Shown here one piece after another: positions 1-9,626 of a DNA stretch of 64,000 bases. Numbering within the stretch: the first letter of the stretch is position 1; every line of letters starts with the position of its first letter. The DNA is from Pseudomonadota bacterium (GTDB lineage: Bacteria > Pseudomonadota > Gammaproteobacteria > Steroidobacterales > JBCBZW01). The notes beneath the pieces are model-generated. The model saw only the letters and a program-made list of their open reading frames with translations. It searched no databases and was not told where the DNA came from. The position numbers were made by a program, and so were the translations under genes. Location of the stretch: NCBI GenBank assembly GCA_039193195.1, contig JBCCWS010000002.1:186001-250000 (forward strand). The letters run 5' to 3'.

Positions 1-1
1 G

Positions 2-916
2 AATCTGCGCGGGGGCTATGGCACGGACACGGGCCCCCGCATCGGCGCAGGATTTGAGAGTCGCCGCCTGAACAGTCGCGGCCACCGCCTGCTCGCCAAC
101 CTCGAACTGTCTCTACCACAGCAAGAGCTCGGTGCGGAGTACATCCTGCCCCTCAAGCGCCCCGCCAGTGATCAGCGCAGCTATCAACTGGGCATAGCTA
201 ATCAAGAGCTTGGCGACACGGACAGCCGACGCGTCGAGACCGGGGTGCGCGAAACGCGACGGGACGGACCCTGGCAACGTATCCGCTACTTGCGCTACCG
301 CGCCGAGCGCAACATCACAGGCGGTGACGAGAGTACTGCGCAGCTGCTGGTGCCGGGATACACGCTCGTACGCACCAGGAGCGACAACGTAACCTACCCC
401 ACCCGAGGTACCTACCTAGAAGCGGATGTACACGGCGGTCTGGGCGATCTCCTCTCCGATACTAGCTTCCTGCAGCTGCGCACGGACTTGCGTTTCATCC
501 ATCCTATAGGTAAACGCAATCGCCTGCTTTTGCGCGGCGAACTGGGCGCGATCATCGCCGAAGACTTCGACCAGCTACCCGCCTCGGAGCGGTTCTTCGC
601 CGGCGGCGACCGAAGCGTCAGGGGGTTTGCCTTGAACGCACTCGGCCCACGCGATGAGGAAGACCAGGTGGTGGGAGGGCGCTATCTGCTGGTGGCGAGC
701 GCGGAGTACGAGCAACGCATCGTCGGGCAGTGGGGCATCGGTGCATTCGTCGATGCGGGCAATGCCTTCAACGGCAGCGTCAACCTCGAAGCAGCTGCCG
801 GGGTTGGCCTGCGTTGGCTGTCGCCGATCGGCATGGTGCGTTTCGACCTCGCTCACCCAATCACCGATGGCGGCGACGATTGGCGAATCCACTTCACTTT
901 CGGTCCTGAGCTATGA
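2..916 (+). CDS. tamA: TamA, outer-membrane translocation and assembly module (3' part)
   Basis: The gene is open from the window edge, so the N-terminal POTRA part is missing and about 304 codons of the C-terminal beta-barrel remain. The reading frame starts at base 2. The product resembles Omp85/BamA-family barrels: alternating strands, the loop region FFAGGDRSVRGF near residue 200 (the conserved RGF of the family), and a final strand ending HFTFGPEL. TamA sits in the outer membrane and works with the inner-membrane-anchored TamB to insert or deliver outer-membrane components. Its stop overlaps the tamB start (ATGA at 913-916), so the two are translationally coupled, which is the usual order. 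The identity rests on the barrel motif plus the tamB neighbour. Confidence 0.9.
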   Translation, partial: NLRGGYGTDTGPRIGAGFESRRLNSRGHRLLANLELSLPQQELGAEYILPLKRPASDQRSYQLGIANQELGDTDSRRVETGVRETRRDGPWQRIRYLRYRAERNITGGDESTAQLLVPGYTLVRTRSDNVTYPTRGTYLEADVHGGLGDLLSDTSFLQLRTDLRFIHPIGKRNRLLLRGELGAIIAEDFDQLPASERFFAGGDRSVRGFALNALGPRDEEDQVVGGRYLLVASAEYEQRIVGQWGIGAFVDAGNAFNGSVNLEAAAGVGLRWLSPIGMVRFDLAHPITDGGDDWRIHFTFGPEL

Positions 917-3900
917 GGCGAACTGCTCGCTGGTTGGCACTGGGCAGCGCCGCCACTGTGGCGATCGTTGCGCTCGCAGGCATCCTGCTGCTGGCCACAC
1001 CCCTGGGGACCTGGGCGGTGAGCCGTCTGCTGTTGCCGAACGCGCTGCCGAGCGGCGTGACGGTAAATGGCTTATCGGGTCGGCTCGGCAGCGAGCTGCA
1101 CTTCGCACAGGTGCAGGTAGTGGCGGATGGTCTGGTGGTGGACGTCTCCGATGCCACCGTCAAGTTCAATGCCTGGGGACTGCTGCTGGCGCCTCGGTCA
1201 CTAATCGTCGAGCGGCTAGCGATTGCTCGCGTGCAGGTTGAACAAGCGCCCACACAGGCCATCCAGAGCGCTCCGGTACCGGGTAACCCGCTACCGCTCG
1301 GTGCTCCCGAACTTCCGATCCACATCCGCGTTGAGGCCGTCGTCCTCGACGCGGTGGACGTAGAGAGCCTGAGCGGCGGGCATGCCACGATTACAGGGCT
1401 TCAAGCAGCTGCGCAGTGGAACGCCGATGGCGCCACCGTCGAAGACTTTCGCCTAACGGCAGAGCTAGCTTCGTCGCAGGCTACCCTTGCCAAGCTGCAG
1501 GCGCGCGGGCAAGCGAGATGGCCGAGCGATCCGCAGCAATCCACCCGGGTGCAACTGACTTTGGAAGGCAGTGCGGAGGGCTTGCCGCCGCTGGCGATCT
1601 CTACGAGCGTCGAGGGTGCTCTCGCCAAGCGCCCAGCATTTTCGATACGCAGCGCCGCACCACTCGCGGGCGTGCTCGAAGGCTGGGTGGAAGGGCTAGA
1701 GAGCCCGGCAACCCTTGAAGGAGAGGCGCGCCTGGTGGTAGCAGAGCCGATCGACCTTGCCACTATGGACGCTCGCCTGCCCCCGATCACGATGCGCGGC
1801 GAGCTTTCTACCCGACTGCAGGAGCGAACCTTAACGTCACAGCCTGAGTTGGAATTCGGCCTCGAGGCCTTCCACACCATCCCTTCCGACCAGCGCACAG
1901 CCACCTTGGAAGGCTCGCTAGCCTTACGCGGGGACATAGCGACACCCGATGGCCTTATCATTGAATCCCTGACGCTTCTTCTCGGTGCGAAGGAAGCACC
2001 TGCAGGCCGGATCAGCCTGCAAGGTACGGCAAGCACAACGCCCTCCGTCGAGGCCCGGCTGCGCATCGACGGACTGAACCCGGCCTGGATGGCGCCGCCC
2101 TGGGACGGGCGTTTGGACGGGCGTATCGCCGTCACGGCCTCGCTTGAAGACGGCGACTCACTGCCGACCATCGACCTGACCGAATTAAGCGTCGAAGGAT
2201 TGCTGCGCGAGCAGCCGGTCGCCGTACAAGGCCGCGCTAGGCTCAACAGTGTAGGTCGCCTTGCGATAGACGGGCTCAGCGCCCGCAGCGGCGAGGCCAC
2301 CCTCGAGGTCGATGGCACGCTTACCACACGTCCGAGCGCGGGTTGGCTACCGACGGCTGCGGACCTCGATGCGAGCTTGACGATTCCGGCACTGGAGCAA
2401 GTGCTACCCGCGGGAGCCGGCCGCGTGTCGGGCCATGCGCTGCTACGAGGCGACTTGCAGCACCCCACGGTCGTGGCCACCCTGGGCGCCCAGGAACTGC
2501 AGCTAGACGGCACTGTCGCCCTGGACAGCGCCGAAGCGAGTATCAAGATCGACGGGCGTCAAGCGCTCAGCGTCGACGCGCGCGCGGAACGACTGCAAAT
2601 CGCTGGCGCCACCCTGGCGCAGGTCACAGCGAACGCCGCGGGTAGCCTCGAGCAACACGCACTCACCCTCTCGATCACCAACCCAGAAGGTACCTTGCGT
2701 ACGGCCGTGGACGGCGCGGCGGATCTCGACGACTCGCGTTGGATCGGCACCATGCGCGACTTCTCGCTGAAGGCCCTCGATCGGGAATGGCGACTAGCCG
2801 CGGATGAAGATAACCCAGGCGTCGGGGAGCCGCCCAAGTTGATCGTGTCGCAGCAGGAGCAACGGCTCTCGCCCCTCTGCGTGGCTGCGCCACCGCACCC
2901 TGATCGCATTTGCATCAGCGGCGCGAACGCGGGCGGGAATCTCGATACGCAGGTGTCTTTGGATGCCGTCGCCCTTCAACCATGGACAAGCCTGCTCGGA
3001 CTGCCCATTCGCCTCGATGCGAGCTTAGCGGGGCATGTTCGGGCCCAACGGGCGGCTGGCGAGATTCCGGTCATTACCGGCGGCGTGCGCCTGTCGTCAG
3101 GCGCGCTGAACCTGCGTGCGGTCGATCCCGAGCAGTCCGATCTGAGCGCTCTGCGGTGGGACGAGCTGGCGGCGGAGCTTGCCACGATTGAGAGCACACT
3201 CATCGCCACCGCCACAGCGGACCTCACCGATACGGGCCGACTGGACGCGAAGGTGCGCTTGCCGCAAACCATCCTCGGCACTACGACCGATCTCTCCGCT
3301 CAGTTGATCGACGCGCAACTCCAGGGAGTCCTAGAGATCCCCGAGCGCCTTGCCGACGCCCTACCCGGCGTAAGCGACCTGCGCGGTCGTGCCACCGTCG
3401 ACCTATCGGCGAGCGGCGCCCTGAACGCGCCGCGCCTGCTGGGCCGTGTTGAATTGCGCGGCGTGGAGGGGGATATCGCCCAAGCAGGACTCCACGTTCA
3501 GGAGGGCGAGCTCACGCTGATCGCGGACGGCAACACCCTCACGCTCAACGCTAGCGCTGCGACCGGCGAAGGGGATTTGCAGACCCAAGCAAACTTCGAG
3601 CAGGGCGATGCAGGGTGGCGCGGCGACTTATCCCTCGAGGGCGAGCGGGTGCTGGTCATGGACACGCCACAGGTGCGCGCACTGATCTCACCCTCCCTGC
3701 GTGCACAAGTGGATACGGCTCAGCTGACCATTGAACTGGATGGGTCGGTCCTAGTGCCCGAAGCGCAGCTACGCCCCATCGATCTGTCCAACGCAGTGCG
3801 TACCTCGAACGATGAGGTGATCGTCGGTCAAGCGGCAGCAGAGTCGACCGAGGGTTGGCGCACCAAAGCTGACCTAATGTTTACACTAGGCGACAAGGTA

Positions 3901-4566
3901 AGCTATCGAGGCGGTGGCTTCAAGGGGCTCCTGCGAGGTGAGCTCGCCGTGCGGGAGCGACCGGGCGAAATCCCAACGGGCAATGGCGAGCTAAGCGTTG
4001 CCGACGCTCGCTTCTCGGTGTTCGGTCAGACCTTAGAGGTCAACCGTGGGCGCGTGGTGTTCATCCGCTCGCCCCTGACCAATCCCGGCTTGGACGTGCA
4101 AGCCACTCGTACGGTGGAAGACATCACCGTTCGAGTGGACGTACGCGGGACCTTGCGCGATCAAGTGATCACCGTGTCCTCGACACCGGCACTGCCCCAG
4201 GCCGACGCCCTGTCGTACCTAGTGGTCGGCAAACCCGTCAGTGAGCTGCAAGGCGGTGGCGACTCGGAGCTACTGGCGAACGCGGCGCGCCAGGGCGGGC
4301 TGGCGGGCGCTGACCTGCTGGCCCGTCGAGTCGGACGGCGCATCGGCCTCGATGATTTCGCCGTAGAACAAGACCAAGCTGGCGAGAACGCCCAGCTAGT
4401 GGTCGGTAAGTACCTGTCGCCACGGCTTTACGTGCGCTACGGGCTCGGTCTCTTCGAGACCCTGAATACGTGGCTGCTGAGGTACGATCTATCGCGGCGC
4501 TGGGCCGTGGAGACGCAGACCGGCGCGCAGAATTCCGTCGACGTGCTGTACTCCATCGAGAACTGA
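913..4566 (+). CDS. tamB: TamB, translocation and assembly module, inner-membrane-anchored periplasmic protein
   Basis: The 1217-residue product has one N-terminal hydrophobic anchor (about residues 7-29), then a very long stretch of repetitive beta-rich sequence. It ends in a conserved C-terminal DUF490 domain (about residues 900-1217) that includes DALSYLVVGKP and GLDDFAVEQD. Length and layout fit TamB/AsmA-like bridge proteins, which span the periplasm as a hydrophobic groove and are implicated in phospholipid transport and outer-membrane protein biogenesis with TamA. The start codon lies inside the tamA stop (ATGA), so the operon is certain. No terminator is visible in the 64 bases before the next gene. 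Confidence 0.93.
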   Translation: MRRTARWLALGSAATVAIVALAGILLLATPLGTWAVSRLLLPNALPSGVTVNGLSGRLGSELHFAQVQVVADGLVVDVSDATVKFNAWGLLLAPRSLIVERLAIARVQVEQAPTQAIQSAPVPGNPLPLGAPELPIHIRVEAVVLDAVDVESLSGGHATITGLQAAAQWNADGATVEDFRLTAELASSQATLAKLQARGQARWPSDPQQSTRVQLTLEGSAEGLPPLAISTSVEGALAKRPAFSIRSAAPLAGVLEGWVEGLESPATLEGEARLVVAEPIDLATMDARLPPITMRGELSTRLQERTLTSQPELEFGLEAFHTIPSDQRTATLEGSLALRGDIATPDGLIIESLTLLLGAKEAPAGRISLQGTASTTPSVEARLRIDGLNPAWMAPPWDGRLDGRIAVTASLEDGDSLPTIDLTELSVEGLLREQPVAVQGRARLNSVGRLAIDGLSARSGEATLEVDGTLTTRPSAGWLPTAADLDASLTIPALEQVLPAGAGRVSGHALLRGDLQHPTVVATLGAQELQLDGTVALDSAEASIKIDGRQALSVDARAERLQIAGATLAQVTANAAGSLEQHALTLSITNPEGTLRTAVDGAADLDDSRWIGTMRDFSLKALDREWRLAADEDNPGVGEPPKLIVSQQEQRLSPLCVAAPPHPDRICISGANAGGNLDTQVSLDAVALQPWTSLLGLPIRLDASLAGHVRAQRAAGEIPVITGGVRLSSGALNLRAVDPEQSDLSALRWDELAAELATIESTLIATATADLTDTGRLDAKVRLPQTILGTTTDLSAQLIDAQLQGVLEIPERLADALPGVSDLRGRATVDLSASGALNAPRLLGRVELRGVEGDIAQAGLHVQEGELTLIADGNTLTLNASAATGEGDLQTQANFEQGDAGWRGDLSLEGERVLVMDTPQVRALISPSLRAQVDTAQLTIELDGSVLVPEAQLRPIDLSNAVRTSNDEVIVGQAAAESTEGWRTKADLMFTLGDKVSYRGGGFKGLLRGELAVRERPGEIPTGNGELSVADARFSVFGQTLEVNRGRVVFIRSPLTNPGLDVQATRTVEDITVRVDVRGTLRDQVITVSSTPALPQADALSYLVVGKPVSELQGGGDSELLANAARQGGLAGADLLARRVGRRIGLDDFAVEQDQAGENAQLVVGKYLSPRLYVRYGLGLFETLNTWLLRYDLSRRWAVETQTGAQNSVDVLYSIEN

Positions 4567-4630
4567 TCCCGGCGTCACAGGGCCCCCGGGTATCGGCGCA
4601 CCTCGCTCCGGGGCCCAGGGAGAGTTTGCC

Positions 4631-6694
4631 ATGACCCGCCACATCAACGCCGGATGGTCCACGATCGCTGTGGCCGCGCTGATTTGCAGCACGGCCCTCG
4701 CCGAGCCTCACAAGAGCCCACCGATCTTCGATCGCATGGACGTGTTCGACCTCGAGTACGCCGACGATCCGCAGGTCTCCCCCTTCGGCGACAAGGTGAT
4801 CTACGTCCGCCGGGCCAACGATGTCATGCAGGACCGCACTGCGGGCAGCCTCTGGGTGATCGACGTGGAGTCAGGTGCCCATCGCCCACTGGTCACGGGT
4901 GAGGGCAGCGTGGGCTCCCCGCGCTGGTCGCCCGACGGCGAGCGCCTTGCCTACGTGGCCGGCAGTGACGCCGGCCCGGTCATTCGCGTGCGCTGGCTCG
5001 ACAGCGGTGAGACCGCCGCCGTTGCCACCCTCGACAGCAGCCCCGAAGGCCTCATCTGGTCGCCGGACGGCCGCCATTTGGCCTTCGCCATGGACGTGGA
5101 CGCCTCTACGAAACCGCTTGCGGCGCCACCCGCGGCTCCCGAGGGCGCTGAATGGGCGCCCGGGGCGAAGTACATCGATCACACGTACTATCGCGCCGAC
5201 GGTGCTGGAATGTTGCAACCGAGATTCACTCACGTATTCGTCGTTCCCGCGGACGGCGGGACGCCGCACCAGCTCACCGACGGCGACTTCAATCATGGCG
5301 CGCCCGTGTTTACCCCAGACGGCAGCGCCGTGCTGTTCTCCGCCGATCGCAGTGCGGACTGGGACCAAGATCCACAGGAGAGCGAGATCTGGTCTTTGCG
5401 CCTTGAGACCGGCGCGCTCACCCAACTCACCGCTGATCGGGACGGCCCAGACTTCAGCCCCCGCCCGTCACCGGACGGCCGCCAGATCGCCTACCTGGGT
5501 TTCGACGACGAGCGCCTCAGCAGCCAGCAGACGCGCCTTTACCTAATGAATGCTGACGGTAGCGAATCACGTCCCCTCACGGCGGATTTCGATCGCTCCG
5601 TAGGCAATATCCAGTGGGGCGACGACGGCAATCTCTGGTTCCAGTTCGATGACCACGGCCGCACCCAAGTCGCAGCGATCCGTCCCGACGGCAAGGACCG
5701 GCGCGTAGTCGCCGAGGGCCTCGGCGGCACCACCCTCGGCCGTCCCTACACGAGCGGCAGCTTCTCCGTTGCAGGCGGCACGATCGCCTACACGAGCGGC
5801 GGCGGCGCCCAGCGTCCCGCTGATATCTACGTGCGCCGCGGCGAGCGCGAGCTGCGCATGACCGCGCTAAACGAGGACCTCCTCGGCCATCGCACGCTAG
5901 GCCGGGTGGAGCGCCTCGCCTGGAAGTCGAGCGCCGACGAGCTGGAGATCGAGGGCTGGCTGGTCTATCCGCCGCACTATCAGAAGAACGAGACCTACCC
6001 GCTGATCCTCGAGATCCACGGCGGCCCCCACGCGGCCTACGGGCCGGCGTTCTCCTCGGAGGCTCAGCTATATGCGGCGGCCGGGTACGTCGTGCTCTAC
6101 ACCAACCCGCGCGGCAGCACGAGCTACGGCCAGGCCTTCGCCCAGGAGATTCACCACGCCTATCCAAGTAAAGACTACGATGATCTGATGTCCGGCGTGG
6201 ACGCCGTCATCGCCCGCGGCATCGTCGATGAACATCGGCTGTACGTTACCGGTGGCTCTGGAGGCGGAGTACTGACCGCGTGGATAGTGGGCAAGACCGA
6301 CCGCTTCCGAGCCGCCGTGGTGGCCAAGCCCGTGATCAACTGGCTCAGCTTCTCCCTCACCGCGGATGGCTACCCATACTTCACCCGCTACTGGTTCGCC
6401 TCCATGCCCTGGGAGGACCCCGACAGTTATTGGGTGCGCTCACCGCTCTCGCTGGTGGGCAACGTGAAGACACCGACCATGCTACTTACGGGCGAGCAAG
6501 ACTTTCGCACGCCTATCTCGGAGAGCGAACAGTACTATCAGGCACTGAAACTGCGCGGCGTGGACACGGCGATGGTGCGTATCCCGGGCGCTTCCCACGG
6601 CATCGCCCGCCGACCCTCACAGCTGATCGCCAAGGTGGACAACATCCTGGCCTGGTTCGCGCGGTACTCGGGGAAAAGCGAGGCGGCGCGTTAA
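4631..6694 (+). CDS. Secreted S9-family (prolyl oligopeptidase-type) serine peptidase
   Basis: The 687-residue protein has a signal peptide (residues 1-24, cleaved after STALA). It is followed by a beta-propeller made of TolB/PD40-like repeats (PRWSPDGERLAYV, IWSPDGRHLAFAM, VFTPDGSAVLFSA, PRPSPDGRQIAYL). The C-terminal alpha/beta-hydrolase domain carries the catalytic Ser in VTGGSGGG, Asp in TGEQDFRTPISES and His in PGASHGIARR. The family cleaves dipeptides or acylated peptides; the exact subclass (dipeptidyl peptidase-like or acylaminoacyl-peptidase-like) cannot be told by eye. Periplasmic location is inferred from the signal. The stop overlaps that of the convergent esterase gene within TTAA. 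Confidence 0.9.
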   Translation: MTRHINAGWSTIAVAALICSTALAEPHKSPPIFDRMDVFDLEYADDPQVSPFGDKVIYVRRANDVMQDRTAGSLWVIDVESGAHRPLVTGEGSVGSPRWSPDGERLAYVAGSDAGPVIRVRWLDSGETAAVATLDSSPEGLIWSPDGRHLAFAMDVDASTKPLAAPPAAPEGAEWAPGAKYIDHTYYRADGAGMLQPRFTHVFVVPADGGTPHQLTDGDFNHGAPVFTPDGSAVLFSADRSADWDQDPQESEIWSLRLETGALTQLTADRDGPDFSPRPSPDGRQIAYLGFDDERLSSQQTRLYLMNADGSESRPLTADFDRSVGNIQWGDDGNLWFQFDDHGRTQVAAIRPDGKDRRVVAEGLGGTTLGRPYTSGSFSVAGGTIAYTSGGGAQRPADIYVRRGERELRMTALNEDLLGHRTLGRVERLAWKSSADELEIEGWLVYPPHYQKNETYPLILEIHGGPHAAYGPAFSSEAQLYAAAGYVVLYTNPRGSTSYGQAFAQEIHHAYPSKDYDDLMSGVDAVIARGIVDEHRLYVTGGSGGGVLTAWIVGKTDRFRAAVVAKPVINWLSFSLTADGYPYFTRYWFASMPWEDPDSYWVRSPLSLVGNVKTPTMLLTGEQDFRTPISESEQYYQALKLRGVDTAMVRIPGASHGIARRPSQLIAKVDNILAWFARYSGKSEAAR

Positions 6695-7482
6695 GCGGGG
6701 CCGATCACCCCGGCGATGAAGCTCCCCACCGCACGGGCCTCCTCCAGGCACACGGAGTGGCCCATCGCGTAGCGCTTCCAAGTAACGGCGTAGCCGCGTT
6801 TCGCCAAGGCGTCGCGCGCAGCCTCGCCGAGGGCGACAGGAATCGTTGGGTCCTGGGCGCCATGAGCGGCGAAAATCGGCGGTGCATGCGGACCACCCTC
6901 AGGCAGGGCGCAGGCCAAGCCACCCGCAAAGGGCAGATAGCAGGAGAGGGCTACTACGCCGGCCAGCGGCTGGGTTCGGCGCAGGCCCGCGTAATAGGCG
7001 AGAACCCCCCCTTGGGAGAATCCCGCGAGCACGATCTTCGAGGGCGGCACACCCCGTTCGATCTCGGCATCGATCAAAGCGTCGATAGCAGCGGCACTCT
7101 CGCGAATGCCGTCCTCATCCTGCTGGTTGAGGCGGTCGAGGGAGTAGATGTCGTACCACGCGCGCATGACAAAGCCGTTGTTGATGGTCACGGCGCGGTG
7201 GGGCGCGTGAGGGAAGACGAAGCGCAGCAACAGGCCCTGCGGCAGATCGAGCTCAGGCACGATCGGCTCGAAATCGTGACCGTCGGCGCCTAGCCCGTGC
7301 ATCCAGATGACGCTGCCCGCCACTGGCTCGTCGGCTTCGCCGCTCGAACTGCGCGGTGCATCACCACCGCCTCGATACGCCAATTCGATCCGCTCTAACA
7401 AGGCCCGCTCCCCCGGGATCTGCCTTCGCGTGCGAAGTATAGCCGCCAGCGCCGGCAAATCTCCTCCTAATCGCAGCCCCAC
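6691..7482 (-). CDS. Alpha/beta-hydrolase, phospholipase/carboxylesterase family
   Basis: The core shows the family pattern: VIWMHGLGADGHDFEPIVPEL (oxyanion side), the nucleophile elbow LAGFSQGG, the acid in HGAQDPTIPV and the His in YAMGHSVC. These cytosolic esterases (EstB/YpfH type) hydrolyse short acyl esters; the physiological substrate is unknown. The domain begins about 50 residues after the longest possible start, a GTG at 7482 with no clear ribosome-binding site, so the true N-terminus may be shorter. There is no in-frame ATG between it and the conserved core, so a TTG start is possible. The gene is convergent with the S9 peptidase and shares TTAA at the stops. Confidence 0.85.
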   Translation of the reverse strand: MGLRLGGDLPALAAILRTRRQIPGERALLERIELAYRGGGDAPRSSSGEADEPVAGSVIWMHGLGADGHDFEPIVPELDLPQGLLLRFVFPHAPHRAVTINNGFVMRAWYDIYSLDRLNQQDEDGIRESAAAIDALIDAEIERGVPPSKIVLAGFSQGGVLAYYAGLRRTQPLAGVVALSCYLPFAGGLACALPEGGPHAPPIFAAHGAQDPTIPVALGEAARDALAKRGYAVTWKRYAMGHSVCLEEARAVGSFIAGVIGPA

Positions 7483-7533
7483 AGGCCGGTTGTGTATGCT
7501 TCAAACGCTACGGTTCCGCCGGGAGTGCACTGA

Positions 7534-7962
7534 ATGATCTGGAAGTCTGCCCCAAGCCTCGAGCAACTGAACGCAATGTCGCACGACACGCTTCTCGCGC
7601 ACCTTGGAATCACCTTTACCGCCATCGGTGAGGATTACCTGTGCGCCACAATGCCCGTAGATAGGCGCACGCGGCAGCCCTTCGGTCTCCTTCACGGTGG
7701 GGCGTCGGTGGTGCTGGCCGAGAGCCTGGGCAGTACGGCGGCGAGTCTGGTGGTGGGCCCCGATAGTCCCTGCGTGGGTCTGGATATCAACGCCAACCAC
7801 GTGCGCGGCGTCCGAGACGGCATCGTGACCGGCCGGGCATCGCCCAAACACCTCGGCCGCAGCACCCACGTCTGGCAAATCGATATCGCTGACGGGCGGG
7901 AGCGCCTGGTGTGCACCAGTCGTCTCACCATGGCCGTCCTCGGTGCGGTGGCCACTTCGTGA
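7534..7962 (+). CDS. Hotdog-fold acyl-CoA thioesterase (PaaI/YdiI type)
   Basis: The 142-residue protein has the single hotdog domain of the PaaI/YdiI group. The signature FGLLHGGASVVLAESLGS contains the HGG turn and the acidic catalytic residue E. Members hydrolyse acyl-CoA thioesters in the cytosol, for example DHNA-CoA or aromatic-CoA; the substrate here is not predictable. The ATG is preceded by GGGAG at a good distance. The stop codon overlaps the GTG start of the following lptM, linking it to the lptM-lysA unit. Confidence 0.88.
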   Translation: MIWKSAPSLEQLNAMSHDTLLAHLGITFTAIGEDYLCATMPVDRRTRQPFGLLHGGASVVLAESLGSTAASLVVGPDSPCVGLDINANHVRGVRDGIVTGRASPKHLGRSTHVWQIDIADGRERLVCTSRLTMAVLGAVATS

Positions 7963-8123
7963 AGGTGCAACAGGGACTCGTCGTCGCCCTCCTGCTGGCC
8001 TTCACGGTCAGCGCCTGCGGCCAACGTGGTGTCCTTTATCTCCCAGGAACCCCGGATCCGGCAGAACAGACCCAAGGCGGGCCCGCGGAGGATGAGGAGC
8101 GCGACGAGGAGCCGGGCGCCTGA
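7959..8123 (+). CDS. lptM: LptM-like small lipoprotein (YifL family)
   Basis: This is a tiny gene of 54 codons. Its start is a GTG at 7959 that overlaps the preceding stop (GTGA), and its TGA overlaps the lysA ATG (TGATG at 8121-8125). The product has a type II signal peptide with lipobox VSAC, then the family sequence CGQRGVLYLP, followed by an acidic, disordered tail. LptM is an outer-membrane lipoprotein that helps the LPS translocon LptDE mature. Position immediately upstream of lysA is the classical arrangement in gammaproteobacteria, which makes the call firm despite the size. Confidence 0.9.
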   Translation: MKVQQGLVVALLLAFTVSACGQRGVLYLPGTPDPAEQTQGGPAEDEERDEEPGA

Positions 8124-9436
8124 TGGCATCACTTGTGGATGACGCCTTCGTCTCACACGACGGCACCTTGCACTGCGAAGGGGTGAGCCTCGCGCACCTA
8201 GCCGCGCGCTTCGGCACCCCCTGCTGGGTCTACTCCAAACGCATGCTGCTCGACGCCTGGCGCGCCTACGATCGGGCCTTCGGCGTCCATCCGCACCTTG
8301 TCTGCTACGCGGTGAAGGCGAACGGCAACATCGCCCTGCTGCAGCAGCTGGCCAGCGTCGGGGCGGGCTTCGACATCGTCTCAATCGGAGAACTGCAGCG
8401 AGTACTCGCCGCCGGTGCCGACCCTGCACGAGTGGTCTACTCCGGCGTCTGCAAGACCCCCGAAGACCTCACCATCGCCCTCGCCCGCGGCATCCGTTGC
8501 TTCAACGTGGAGTCTGAAGCAGAGCTAGACACGCTCGGCGAACTTGCCGCGCAAGCCAGCGCGCAGGCGCGAGTCGCCATCCGTGTGAATCCCAACATCA
8601 GCGTCGACACGCACCCCTACATTGCCACGGGCCTCAGCGATCACAAGTTCGGCATACCGATCGCCGAGGCCCCCGCGCTCTACCGGCGCGCCGCTCAACA
8701 CCCAGGCCTGCAGGTGAGCGGGATCGCCTGCCATATCGGCTCACAGATTCGCCAGCTCGACGCCTTCTCGAGTGCAGCGGGGGCACTGGTGACGCTCGCT
8801 GACGAGCTCGAAGCAACAGATGACATCATCATTGATCACCTCGATCTTGGGGGCGGCCTCGGCCTGAACGGGGATCAAAACCAGCGCACGCCAGGCATTG
8901 ATGCCTATGTGCAGTGCTTGGTGAAGGCAGCGGGTCAGGGAAGCCGTGGACGCGAGATCGTGATCGAACCGGGGCGCTCCATCGTCGCCGAGGCAGGCAC
9001 CCTGTTGACACGAGTGCACTACGTGAAACGCAATGGCGATCGCACCTTCGCCCTAACCGACGCCGGCATGAACGACTTCTTGCGCCCTGCCCTCTACGGG
9101 GCCGAGGTACCTGTGGCGCCTGTCCATGCGGCGGGCGAGGGTTGCCTGCCTGTGCGCTGCGATGTCGTCGGCCCCGTTTGCGAGAGCGCGGACTTCATCG
9201 CCCGCGACCGCGCCCTGCCCCTGGCGCCGAAGATGCTTCTGGCCGTGGGTGAGGCCGGCGCCTACGGGGCGAGCATGAGTTCACACTACAACGCCCGGCC
9301 AAGGGCGGCGGAGATTCTCGTGGACGGCCTAGATGCGCACCTAGTACGCGAGCGCGAGCCGCTGGAGGCGTTGATGCGCGGTGAACATCTTCTACCGGCA
9401 CGGAACGCTGGCCTTGGCACCGGCAGCGCAGGCTAG
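8123..9436 (+). CDS. lysA: Diaminopimelate decarboxylase
   Basis: The 437-residue enzyme decarboxylates meso-diaminopimelate to L-lysine, the last step of lysine synthesis, in the cytosol. The PLP lysine is in CYAVKANGN (about residue 67). GGGLGLNG and EPGRSIVAEAGTLLT bind the cofactor phosphate and substrate, and VGPVCESAD holds the catalytic Cys of the neighbouring subunit. The start is set by the TGATG overlap with lptM. The stop TAG is formed by the terminal CTAG of a palindromic repeat element beginning at 9433, so the repeat has inserted exactly at, or has replaced, the 3' end of the gene. Confidence 0.97.
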   Translation: MASLVDDAFVSHDGTLHCEGVSLAHLAARFGTPCWVYSKRMLLDAWRAYDRAFGVHPHLVCYAVKANGNIALLQQLASVGAGFDIVSIGELQRVLAAGADPARVVYSGVCKTPEDLTIALARGIRCFNVESEAELDTLGELAAQASAQARVAIRVNPNISVDTHPYIATGLSDHKFGIPIAEAPALYRRAAQHPGLQVSGIACHIGSQIRQLDAFSSAAGALVTLADELEATDDIIIDHLDLGGGLGLNGDQNQRTPGIDAYVQCLVKAAGQGSRGREIVIEPGRSIVAEAGTLLTRVHYVKRNGDRTFALTDAGMNDFLRPALYGAEVPVAPVHAAGEGCLPVRCDVVGPVCESADFIARDRALPLAPKMLLAVGEAGAYGASMSSHYNARPRAAEILVDGLDAHLVREREPLEALMRGEHLLPARNAGLGTGSAG

Positions 9437-9615
9437 TGGGTCGCTTGGTAAACAAGGTAACGCTCAGTCTGCGTAGGGGCAGCGTCGGCAAGGCGCGTCG
9501 CGCAGCCAATGGCATCGCCATTGGCAAGCGATGCAACGCCGCGGACGCTGCCCCTACGCAGACCCGAAGGGCGAGTAGCGCTGAGCGTCACCTTATTTAC
9601 CAACCGGCCCACTAG
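9433..9615. repeat. Palindromic repeat element, copy A (183 bp, CTAG-bounded)
   Basis: The 35-base terminal inverted repeats (9433-9467 and 9581-9615) match at 31 of 35 positions and both end in CTAG. A second perfect 19-base inverted repeat lies inside (9468-9486 with 9544-9562), and a perfect 9-bp hairpin (9505-9513 / 9517-9525) lies at the centre. The same termini recur at 44007-44136 (copy B). There is no coding capacity. The layout fits a MITE or REP-like non-autonomous element; the outer CTAG could be a target duplication, as in some IS5-group elements (inference). It fills the lysA-polA gap and supplies the lysA stop. Confidence 0.85.
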
Positions 9616-9626
9616 GCACCCCAATC

